Below are positions 53,001 through 64,000 of a stretch of DNA of 64,000 nt, piece after piece. This stretch comes from Eledone cirrhosa. Lineage: Eukaryota; Mollusca; Cephalopoda; Octopoda; Eledonidae. Position 1 is the first letter of the stretch; the number at the start of each line of letters is the position of its first letter. The notes beneath the pieces are model-generated. The model worked only from the letters and a program-made list of their open reading frames with translations. It made no database searches and was not told where the DNA came from. The stretch is taken from assembly GCA_964016885.1 (NCBI GenBank), contig OZ024744.1, forward strand, positions 29,561,087 through 29,625,086, given 5' to 3'. The translations under genes were made by a program, and so were the position numbers.

Positions 53001-56000
53001 CCATGACTTGTTTATATAGATGGTGTCACTGATGGAGGACCATGACGTGGTGTGTCTTATACAGATGGTGTCACTGGTGGAGGACCCTGATGTGGAGTGT
53101 TTCATATAGATGGTGTGATTGGTGGAGGACCATGACATTTCTTATACAGATTGTGTCACTGGTGGAGGAACATGACGTGGAGTGTCTTATATAGATGGTG
53201 TCACTAGTGGAGGGCCATGACGTGGAGTGTCTTTTATAGATTGTGTCACTGGTGGAGGTCCATGACGTTGTGTGTCTTATACAGATTGTGTCACTGGTGG
53301 CGGACCATGACGTGTAGTGTCTTATATAAATGGTGTCACTGGTGGAGGACCATGACTTGTCTTATATAGATGGTGTGATTGGTGGAGGACCATGACATGT
53401 CTTATACAGATTGTGTCACTGGTGGAGGACCATGACGTGTAGTGTCTTATATAGATGGTGTCACTGGTGGAGGGCCATGACGTTGAGTATCTTATAAAGA
53501 TGGTATCATTGGTGGAGGTCCATGACGTGGTGTGTCTTATACAGATGGTTTCATTGGTGGAGGACCATGACATGTCTTATATAGATGGTGTCACTGGTGG
53601 AGGATCATGACGTGGAGTGTCTTATATAGATGGTGTCACTGGTGGAGGACCATGACATGTAGTGTCTTATATAGATTGTGTCACTGGTGGAGGACCATGA
53701 CGTGGAGTTTCTTATACATATGGTGTCACTGGTGGAGGACCATGACGTGTCTTATATAGATGGTGTCACTGGTGGAGGACCATGACGTGGAGTGTCTTAT
53801 ATAGATGGTGTCACTGGTGGAGGACATGACGTGGAGTGTCTTATATAGATGGTGTCACTCGTGGAGGACCATGACGTGGAGTGTGTTATATAGATTGTGT
53901 CACTGGTGGTGGACCATGACGTGGAGTGTCTTATATATATGGTGTCACTGGTGGAGGACCATGACGTGGAGTGTCTTATATAGATGGTGTCATTGGTGGA
54001 GGACCATGACGTGGAGTGTCTTATACAGATGGTTTCACTGGTGGAGGTCCATAACGTGGTGTGTCTTATATATATGGTGTCACTGGTGGAGGACCATGAC
54101 GTGGAGTGTCTTATACAGATGGTGTCACTGGTGGAGGACCATGACGTGTCTTATATAGATGGTGTCACTGGTGGAGGGCCATGACTTGAGTGTCTTATAT
54201 AGATGGTGTCACTGGTGGAAGACCATGACGTGTCTTATATAGATGTTGTCAATGGTGGAGGACCATGACGTGGAGTGTCTTATACATATGGTGTCACCGG
54301 TGGAGGTCCATGACGTGGAGTGTCTTATACAGATTGTGTCACTGGTGGAGGACCATGACGTTGAGTGTCTTATACAGATGGTGTCACTGGCGGAGGGCCA
54401 TGACGTGGTGTGTCTTATACAGATGGTGTCACTGGTGGAGGACCATGACGTGGAGTGTCTTATACAGATGGTGTCACTGGTGGAGGACCATGACATGTCT
54501 TATATAGATGGTGTCTCTGGTGCAGGTCCATGACGTGGAGTGTCTTATAGAGATGGTGACACTGGTGGAGGACCATGACGTGGAGTGTCTTATGCAGATG
54601 GTGTAACTGGTGGAGGAGCATGACGTGGAGTGTCTTATACAGATGGTGTCACTGGTGGAGGTCAATGACGTGGAGTGTCTTATACAGATTGTGTCACTGG
54701 TGGAGGACCATGACATGTCTTATACAGATGGTGTCACTGGTGGAGGACATGACGTGGAGTGTCTTATACAGATGGTGTCACTGGTGGAGGACCATGACGT
54801 GGGGTGTCTTATATAGATGGTGTCACTGTTGGAGGACCATGACGTGGAGTGTCTTATATAGATTGTGTCACTGGTGGATGTCCATGACGTGGTGTGTCTT
54901 ATACAGATTGTGTCACTGGTGGCGGACCATGACGTGTAGTGTCTTATATAGATGGTGTCACTGGTGGAGGACCATGACGTGTAGTGTCTTATATAGATGG
55001 TGTCACTGGTGGAGGACCATGACTTGTCTTTTATAGATGGTGTGATTGGTGGAGGACCATGACATGTCTTCTACAGATTGTGTCACTGGTGGAGGACCTT
55101 GACGTGTAGTGTCTTATATAGATGGTGTCACTGGTGGAGGGCCATGACGTTGAGTATCTTATAAAGATGGTATCATTGGTGGAGGTCCATGACGTGGTGT
55201 GTCTTATACAGATGGTGTCATTGGTGGAGGACCATGACATGTCTTATATAGATGGTGTCACTGGTTGAGGATCATGACGTGGAGTGTCTTATATAGATGG
55301 TGTCACTGGTGGAGGACCATGACATGTAGTGTCTTATATAGATTGTGTCACTGGTGGAGGACCATGACGTGGAGTTTCTTATACATATGGTGTCACTGGT
55401 GGAGGACCATGACGTGTCTTATATAGATCGTGTCACTGGTGGAGGACCATGACGTGGAGTGTCTTATATAGATGGTGTCACTCGTGGAGGACCATGACGT
55501 GGAGTGTGTTATACAGATGGTGTCACTGGTGGAGGACCATGACGTGGAGTGACTTATATAGATGGTGTCACTGGTGGAGGACATGACGTGGAGCGTCTTA
55601 TATAGATGGTGTCACTGGTGGAGTGCCATGACTTGAGTGTCTTATATAGATGGTGTCACTGGTGGAAGACCATGACGTGTCTTATATAGATGTTGTCAAT
55701 GGTGGAGGACCATGACGTGGAGTGTCTTATACATATGGTGTCACCGATGGAGGTCCATGACGTGGAGTGTCTTATACAGATGGTGTCACTGGTGGAGGAC
55801 CATGACGTGGTGTGTCTTATACAGATGGTGTCACTGGTGGAGGACCATGACGTGGAGTGTCTTATACAGATGGTGTCACTGGTGGAGGACCATGACATGT
55901 CTTATATAGATGGTGTCTCTGGTGGAGGTCCATGACGTGGAGTGTCTTATACAGATGGTGTCACTGGTGGAGGACCATGACGTGGAGTGTCTTATACAGA

Positions 56001-56300
56001 TGGTGTCACTGGTGGAGGTCCATGACGTGGAGTGTCTTATACAGATTGTGTCACTGGTGGAGGACCATGACATGTCTTATATAGATGGTGTCTCTGGTGG
56101 AGGTCCATGACGTGGAGTGTCTTATACAGATGGTGTCACTGGTGGAGGACATGACGTGGAGTGTCTTATACAGATGGTGTCACTGGTGGAGGACCATGAC
56201 GTGGAGTGTCTTATATAGATTGTGTCACTGGTGGAGGTCCATGACGTGTAGTGTCTTATATAGATGGTGTCACTGGTGGAGGACCATGACGTGAAGTGTC
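52800..56300. repeat. Third, shortened copy of the same block
   Basis: Segments at 49.9-50.9 kb recur at 52.8-53.8 kb with offset 2,889, and 51.4-51.8 kb recurs at 54.2-54.6 kb with offset 2,844. About 0.9 kb present in the fuller copies is missing here. Confidence 0.8.
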
Positions 56301-56329
56301 TTATACATATGGTGTCACTGGTGGAGGAC

Positions 56330-58080
56330 CATGTCTTGTCTTATATAGATGGTGTGATTGGTGGAGGACCATGACATGTCTTATACAGATTGTGTCAATG
56401 GTGGAGGACCATGACGTGTAGTGTCTTATATAGATGGTGTCACTGGTGGAGGGCCATGACGTTGAGTATCTTATAAAGATGGTATCATTGGTGGAGGTCC
56501 ATGACGTGGTGTGTCTTATACAGATGGTGTCATTGGTGGAGGACCATGACATGTCTTATATAGATGGTGTCACTGGTGGAGGATCATGACGTGGAGTGTC
56601 TTATATAGATGGTGTCACGGGTGGAGGACCATGACATGTAGTGTCTTATATAGATTGTGTCACTGGTGGAGGACCATGACGTGGAGTTTCTTATACATAT
56701 GGTGTCACTGGTGGAGGACCATGACGTGTCTTATATAGATGGTGTCACTGGTGGAGGACCATGACGTGGAGTGTCTTATATAGATCCTGTCACTGGTGGA
56801 GGACCATGACGTGGAGTGTCTTATATAGATTGTGTCACTGGTGGAGGACCATGACGTGGACTGTGTTATATAGATTGTGTCACTGGTGGTGGACCATGAC
56901 GTGGATTGTCTTATATAGATGGTGTCACTGGTGGAGGACCATGACGTGGTGTGTCTTATATATATGGTGTCACTGGTGGAGGACCATGACGTGGAGTGTC
57001 TTATACAGATGGTGTCACTGGCGGAGGACCATGACGTGTCTTATATAGATGGTGTCACTGGTGGAGGGCCATGACTTGAGTGTCTTATATAGATGGTGTC
57101 ACTGGTGGAAGACCATGACGTGGAGTGTCTTATATAGATGGTGTCACTGGTGGAGGACCATGACGTGGAGTGTCTTATACAGATTGTGTCACTTGTGGAG
57201 GACCATGACATGTCTTATATAGATGGTGTCTCTGGTGGAAGACCATGACGTGTCTTATATATATGGTGTCACTGGTGGAGGGCCATGACTTGAGTGTCTT
57301 ATACAGATGGTGTCACTGGTGGAAGACCATGACGTGTCTTATATAGATGTTGTCAATGGTGGAGGACCATGACGTGGAGTGTCTTATACATATGGTGACA
57401 CCGGTGGAGGTCCATGACGTGGAGTGTCTTATACAGATTGTGTCACTGGTGGAGGACCATGACGTGGAGTGTCTTATACAGATGGTGTCACTGGCGGTGG
57501 ACCATGACGTGGTATGTCTTATACAGATGGTGTCACTGGTGGAGGACCATGACGTGGAGTGTCTTATACAGATGGTGTCACTGGTGGAGGACCATGACAT
57601 GTCTTATATAGATGGTGTCTCTGGTGGAGGTCCATGACGTGGAGTGTCTTATACAGATGGTGTCACTGGTAGAGGACCATGACGTGGAGTGTCTTATATA
57701 GATGGTGTCACTGATGGAGGTCCATGACGTGGAGTGTCTTATACAGATGGTGTCACTGGTGGAGGTCCATGACGTGGAGTGTCTTATACAGATTGTGTCA
57801 CTGGTGGAGGACCATGACATGTCTTATACAGATGGTGTCACTGGTGGAGGACATGACGTGGAGTGTCTTATACAGATGGTGTCACTGGTGGAGGACCATG
57901 ACGTGGGGTGTCTTATATAGATGGTGTCACTGGTGGAGGACCATGACGTGGAGTGTCTTATATAGATTGTGTCACTGGTGGAGGTCCATGACGTGTCGTA
58001 TATAGATGGTGTCACTGGTGGAGGACCATGACGTGTAGTGTCTTATATAGATGGTGTCACTGGTGGAGGACCATGACTTG
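56330..58080. repeat. 1.75-kb block, copy 1 (offset 5,377)
   Basis: Recurs at about 61710-63455. Markers: TGTCAATGG at 56394 and 61771, TAGATCCTGTCACTGG near 56782 and 62159. A few single-base differences and one unit-length variant were seen. Confidence 0.85.
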
Positions 58081-58319
58081 ACTTATATAGATGGTGTGAT
58101 TGGTGGAGGACCATGACATGTCTTATACAGATTGTGTCACTGGTGGAGGACCATGACGTGTAGTGTCTTATATAGATGGTGTCACTGGTGGAGGGCCATG
58201 ACGTTGAGTATCTTATAAAGATGGTACCATTAGTGGAGGTCCATGACGTGGTGTGTCTTATACAGATGGTGTCATTGGTGGAGGACCATGACATGTCTTA
58301 TATAGATGGTGTCACTGGT

Positions 58320-61000
58320 GGAGGATCATGACGTGGAGTGTCTTATATAGATGGTGTCACTGGTGGAGGACCATGACGTGGAGTGTCTTATATAGATTGT
58401 GTCACTGGTGGAGGACCATGACTTGTTTATATAGATTGTGTCATTGCCGGAGGACCATGACGTGGAGTGTCTTATATAGATTGTGTCACTGGTGGATGTC
58501 CATGACGTGGTGTGTCTTATACAGATGGTGTCATTGATGGAGGAACATGACATGTCTTATATAGACGGTGTAACTGGTGGAGGACCGTGACGTGGAGTGT
58601 CTTATACAGATGGTGTCACTGGTGGAGGACCATGACGTGGAGTGTCTTATACAGATGGTATCACTGGTGGAGGACCATGACGTGGAGTGCCTTATACAGA
58701 TTGTGTCACTGGTGGAGGACCATGACGTGGAGTGTCTTATATAGATGGTGTCACTGGTGGAGAACCATGACTTGGAGTGTCTTATATAGATGGTGTCACT
58801 GGTGGAGGTCCATGACGTGGTTTGACTTATATAGATGGTGTCGCTGGTGGAGGTCCATGACGTGGCGTGTCTTATATAGATGGTGTCACTGGTGGAGAAC
58901 CATGACTTGGAGTGTCTTATATAGATGGTGTCACTGGTGGAGGTCCATGACGTGGTTTGACTTATATAGATGGTGTCGCTGGTGGAGGTCCATGACGTGG
59001 CGTGTCTTATATAGATGGTGTCACTGGTGGAGGACCATGACGTGGTGTGTCTTGTATAGATGGTGTCACTGGTGGAGGACCATGACGTGGAGTGTCTTAT
59101 ATAGATGGTGTCAATGATGGAGGACCATGACGTGGAGTGTCTTATATAGATGGTGTCATTGATGGAGGACCACGACGTGGAGTGTCTTATACAGATGGTG
59201 TCATTGGTGGCTAACCATGACGTGGAGTGCCTTATATAGATGGTGTCACTGTTGGAGGACCATGAGGTGGAGTGTCTTATTTAGATGGTGTCACTGGTGG
59301 AGGACCATGACGAGAAGTGTCTTATACAGATGGTTTCACTGGTGGAGGTCCATGAAGCGGAGTGTCTTATATAAATGGTGTCACTGGTGGGGGACCATGA
59401 CCTGGAGTGTCTTATTTAGATGGTGTCATTGGAGGAGGACCATGACGTGGAGTGTCTTATATAGATTGTGTCATTGGTGGAGGACCATGACATGTCTTAT
59501 ATAGATGGTGTCACTGATGGAGGACCATGACGTGGAGTGTCTTATACAGATGGTGACACTGGTGGAGGACCCTGTTGTGGAGTGTCTCATATAGATGGTG
59601 TGATTGGTGGAGGACCATGACATTTCTTATACAGATTGTGTCACTGGTGGAGGACCATGACGCGGAGTGTCTTATATAGATGGTGTCACTGGTGGAGGAC
59701 CATGACGTGGAGTGTCTTATATAGATTGTGTCACTGGTGGCGGACCATGACGTGTAGTGTCTTATATAGATGGTGTCACTGGTGGAGAACCATGACGTGT
59801 AGTGTCTTATATAGATGGTGTCACTGGTGGAGGACCATGACTTGTCTTATATAGATGGTGTGATTGGTGGAGGACCATGACATGTCTTATACAGATTGTG
59901 TCACTGGTGGAGGACCATGACGTGTAGTGTCATATATAGATGGTGTCACTGGTGGAGGGCCATGACGTTGAGTATCTTATAGACATGGTATCATTGGTGG
60001 AGGTCCATGACGTGGTGTGTCTTATACAGATGGTGTCATTGGTGGAGGACCATGACATGTCTTATATAGATGGTGTCACTGGTGGAGGATCATGACGTGG
60101 GGTGTCTTATATAGATGGTGTCACTGGTGGAGGACCATGACGTGGAGTGACTTATACAGATGTTGTCACTGGTGGAGGACCATGACTTGTTTATATAGAT
60201 GGTGTCACTGGTGGAGGACCATGACGTGGTGTGTCTTATACAGATGGTATCACTGGTGGAGGACCATGACTTGTTTATATAGATGGTGTCACTGATGGAG
60301 GACCCTGATGTGGAGTGTTTCATATAGATGGTGTGATTGGTGGAGGACCATGACATTTCTTATACAGATTGTGTCACTGGTGGAGGAACATGACGTGGAG
60401 TGTCTTATATAGATGGTGTCACTAGTGGAGGGCCATGACGTGGAGTGTCTTTTATAGATTGTGTCACTGGTGGAGGTCCATGACGTTGTGTGTCTTATAC
60501 AGATTGTGTCACTGGTGGCGGACCATGACGTGTAGTGTCTTATATAGATGGTGTCACTGGTGGAGGACCATGACGTGTAGTGTCTTATATAGATGGTGTC
60601 ACTGGTGGGGGACCATGACTTGTCTTATATAGATGGTGTGATTGGTGGAGGACCATGACATGTCTTATACAGATTGTGTCACTGGTGGAGGACCATGACG
60701 TGTAGTGTCTTATATAGATGGTGTCACTGGTGGAGGGCCATGACGTTGAGTATCTTATAAAGATGGTATCATTGGTGGAGGTCCATGACGTGGTGTGTCT
60801 TATACAGATGGTTTCATTGGTGGAGGACCATGACATGTCTTATATAGATGGTGTCACTGGTGGAGGATCATGACGTGGAGTGTCTTATATAGATGGTGTC
60901 ACTGGTGGAGGGCCATGACGTTGAGTATCTTATAAAGATGGTATCATTGGTGGAGGTCCATGACGAGGTGTGTCTTATACAGATGGTTTCATTGGTGGAG
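58320..61000. repeat. Long-range copy of the 44-50-kb block
   Basis: GACGCGGAG at 59661 matches 49464 (offset 10,197), and the 60.09-60.84-kb segment matches 49.94-50.68 kb (offset 10,152). Segment 58.43-58.75 kb resembles 44.46-44.78 kb. Confidence 0.8.
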
Positions 61001-61113
61001 GACCATGACATGTCTTATATAGATGGTGTCACTGGTGGAGGTCCATGACGTGGAGTGTCTTATATAGATTGTGTCATTGGTGGAGGACCATGACGTGGAG
61101 TGTCTTATATAGA

Positions 61114-64000
61114 TGGTGTCACTGGTGGAGGACCATGACATGTAGTGTCTTACATAGATTGTGTCACTGGTGGAGGACCATGACGTGGAGTTTCTTATAC
61201 ATATGGTGTCACTGGTGGAGGACCATGACGTGTCTTATAAGATGGTGTCACTGGTGGAGGACCATGACGTGGAGTGTCTTATATAGATGGTGTCACTGGT
61301 GGAGGACATGACGTGGAGTGTCTTATATAGATGGTGTCACTCGTGGAGGACCATGACGTGGAGTGTGTTATACAGATGGTGTCACTGGTGGAGGACCATG
61401 ACGTGGGGTGTCTTATATAGATGGTGTCACTGGTGGAGGACCATGACGTGGAGTGTCTTATATAGATTGTGTCACTGGTGGAGGTCCATGACGTGGTGTG
61501 TCTTATACAGATTGTGTCACTGGTGGCGGACCATGACGTGTAGTGTCTTATATAGATGGTGTCACTGGTGGAGGACCATGACGTGTAGTGTCTTATATAG
61601 ATGGTGTCACTGGTGGAGGACCATGACTTGTCTTATATAGATGGTGTGATTGGTGGAGGACCATGACATGTCTTCTACAGATTGTGTCACTGGTGGAGGA
61701 CCATGACGTGTAGTGTCTTATATAGATGGTGTGATTGGTGGAGGACCATGACATGTCTTATACAGATTGTGTCAATGGTGGAGGACCATGACGTGTAGTG
61801 TCTTATATAGATGGTGTCACTGGTGGAGGGCCATGACGTTGAGTATCTTATAAAGATGGTATCATTGGTGGAGGTCCATGACGTGGTGTGTCTTATACAG
61901 ATGGTGTCATTGGTGGAGGACCATGACATGTCTTATATAGATGGTGTCACTGGTGGAGGATCATGACGTGGAGTGTCTTATATAGATGGTGTCACTGGTG
62001 GAGGACCATGACATGTAGTGTCTTATATAGATTGTGTCACTGGTGGAGGACCATGACGTGGAGTTTCTTATACATATGGTGTCACTGGTGGAGGACCATG
62101 ACGTGTCTTATATAGATGGTGTCACTGGTGGAGGACCATGACGTGGAGTGTCTTATATAGATCCTGTCACTGGTGGAGGACCATGACGTGGAGTGTCTTA
62201 TATAGATTGTGTCACTGGTGGAGGACCATGACGTGGACTGTGTTATATAGATTGTGTCACTGGTGGTGGACCATGACGTGGATTGTCTTATATAGATGGT
62301 GTCACTGGTGGAGGACCATGACGTGGTGTGTCTTATATATATGGTGTCACTGGTGGAGGACCATGACGTGGAGTGTCTTATACAGATGGTGTCACTGGTG
62401 GAGGACCATGACGTGTCTTATATAGATGGTGTCACTGGTGGAGGGCCATGACTTGAGTGTCTTATATAGATGGTGTCACTGGTGGAAGACCATGACGTGG
62501 AGTGTCTTATATAGATGGTGTCACTGGTGGAGGACCATGACGTGGAGTGTCTTATACAGATGGTGTCACTGGTGGAGGACCATGACATGTCTTATATAGA
62601 TGGTGTCTCTGGTGGAAGACCATGACGTGTCTTATATATATGGTGTCACTGGTGGAGGGCCATGACTTGAGTGTCTTATACAGATGGTGTCACTGGTGGA
62701 AGACCATGACGTGTCTTATATAGATGTTGTCAATGGTGGAGGACCATGACGTGGAGAGTCTTATACATATGGTGACACCGGTGGAGGTCCATGACGTGGA
62801 GTGTCTTATACAGATTGTGTCACTGGTGGAGGACCATGACGTGGAGTGTCTTATACAGATGGTGTCACTGGCGGAGGACCATGACGTGGTATGTCTTATA
62901 CAGATGGTGTCACTGGTGGAGGACCATGACGTGGAGTGTCTTATACAGATGGTGTCACTGGTGGAGGACCATGACATGTCTTATATAGATGGTGTCTCTG
63001 GTGGAGGTCCATGACGTGGAGTGTCTTATACAGATGGTGTCACTGGTAGAGGACCATGACGTGGAGTGTCTTATATAGATGGTGTCACTGGTGGAGGTCC
63101 ATGACGTGGAGTGTCTTATACAGATGGTGTCACTGGTGGAGGTCCATGACGTGGAGTGTCTTATACAGATTGTGTCACTGGTGGAGGACCATGACATGTC
63201 TTATACAGATGGTGTCACTGGTGGAGGACATGACGTGGAGTGTCTTATACAGATGGTGTCACTGGTGGAGGACCATGACGTGGGGTGTCTTATATAGATG
63301 GTGTCACTGGTGGAGGACCATGACGTGGAGTGTCTTATATAGATTGTGTCACTGGTGGAGGTCCATGACGTGTCGTATATAAATGGTGTCACTGGTGGAG
63401 GACCATGACGTGTAGTGTCTTATATAGATGGTGTCACTGGTGGAGGACCATGACTTGTCTTATATAGATTGTGTCACTGGTGGAGGACCATGACATGTAG
63501 TGTCTTACATAGATTGTGTCACTGGTGGAGGACCATGACGTGGAGTTTCTTATACATATGGTGTCACTGGTGGAGGACCATGACGTGTCTTATAAGATGG
63601 TGTCACTGGTGGAGGACCATGACGTGGAGTGTCTTATATAGATGGTGTCACTGGTGGAGGACATGACGTGTAGTGTCTTATATAGATGGTGTCACTCGTG
63701 GAGGACCATGACGTGGAGTGTGTTATACAGATGGTGTCACTGGTGGAGGACCATGACGTGGGGTGTCTTATATAGATGGTGTCACTGGTGGAGGACCATG
63801 ACGTGGAGTGTCTTATATAGATTGTGTCACTGGTGGAGGTCCATGACGTGGTGTGTCTTATACAGATTGTGTCACTGGTGGCGGACCATGACGTGTAGTG
63901 TCTTATATAGATGGTGTCACTGGTGGAGGACCATGACGTGTAGTGTCTTATATAGATGGTGTCACTGGTGGAGGACCATGACTTGTCTTATATAGGATGG
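61114..64000. repeat. Right-edge blocks, offsets 5,377 and 2,355
   Basis: 61710-63455 is the second copy of the 56330-58080 block. 63469-63995 repeats 61114-61640 at 2,355 bp, including the distinctive one-base loss CTTATAAGATGG (61234 and 63589 area). The array is cut by the window edge. Confidence 0.87.

Larger units (their letters stand above)
4388..64000. repeat. 59.6-kb satellite array of 45-bp units
   Basis: The rest of the window is tandem copies of one unit with no other sequence between them. The type copy is 4439-4483 (45 bp), with landmarks TGACGTGGAGTGTC, CTTATATAGATGG and GTCACTGGTGGAGG. Frequent variation includes TATATAG/TATACAG, GTCACTGG/GTCATTGG, GGACC/GGTCC and GATGG/GATTG. 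Length variants are 40 bp (GACATGTC or GACGTGTC, five bases lost), 39 bp (GACTTGTTTATA, six lost) and 44 bp (GGACATGAC, one lost). Dividing the span by about 44 gives roughly 1,350 units; this is an estimate. The array continues past the right edge. Open frames within it come from the period being a multiple of three and are not genes. Confidence 0.98.

Noticed and set aside
4388..64000. Scores of open frames of 60-185 codons on both strands (for example 23869-24426, 33360-33917, 38966-39523 minus, 58587-59117)
   Set aside because: They arise because the 45-bp unit has no stop in several frames. Both strands are open at once, frames end wherever a 40- or 44-bp unit occurs, and there is no promoter, codon bias or domain to support a protein.
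4388..64000. CRISPR-like array
   Set aside because: Repeats abut directly with no unique spacers, and the setting is a eukaryotic genome with SINE, hAT and non-LTR remnants.
4388..64000. Telomeric or known centromeric repeat
   Set aside because: The unit does not resemble TTAGGG-type telomere repeats, and no CENP-B box was seen. Chromosomal position cannot be judged from this window.

Overview
The window is animal nuclear DNA, most likely from a cephalopod and perhaps an octopus. The evidence is a stretch at about 2783-2884 that looks like the 3' part of the tRNA-derived SINEs common in cephalopod genomes, long AT/TG/ATGT microsatellites, a decayed non-LTR retrotransposon, a hAT-type MITE, and no compact gene structure. 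This assignment rests on family recognition, not on a search. I find no intact protein-coding gene and no intact RNA gene.

Positions 1-4384 are a mosaic of transposon remnants. A small degenerate C2H2 finger fragment lies at 150-260. ATGT-type microsatellites lie at 317-371 and 478-600. A non-LTR retrotransposon remnant on the minus strand (about 650-2698) still shows reverse-transcriptase motifs, a CCHC knuckle and a restriction-like endonuclease domain, but it is broken by several frameshifts and stops. An (AT)n tract and a cephalopod-type SINE fragment adjoin its 5' side. Next come dense dinucleotide repeats and a 116-bp palindrome (3182-3297). A 300-bp hAT-type MITE with a target-site duplication sits at 3536-3835, and a tRNA-headed SINE on the minus strand at about 3844-4113. 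About 270 bp at 4114-4387 has no feature I recognise.

Positions 4388-64000 (about 59.6 kb, 93% of the window, running off the right edge) are one uninterrupted minisatellite/satellite array. The basic unit is 45 bp (type copy 4439-4483), with common 40-bp and rarer 39- and 44-bp deletion variants; I estimate about 1,350 units. Each standard unit carries one hairpin-forming inverted repeat, one CpG inside a TGACGTGG motif, and a TATA-like TATATAAG on the minus strand. Units are grouped into higher-order repeats at many scales: 175 bp, 385-430 bp, 1,275 bp, about 2.4 kb, 3,227 bp, 3.77-3.85 kb and 5,377 bp. There is also one 0.5-kb block that seems to have been copied about 9 kb along the array. 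Variant units are zoned along the array, as expected from local unequal exchange.

Because 45 is a multiple of three, the array throws up scores of open frames of 60-185 codons on both strands. These are artefacts of periodicity and are not annotated as genes. The features worth attention are the array itself (structure, motif content, recent duplications) and the nested transposon remnants on its left flank.
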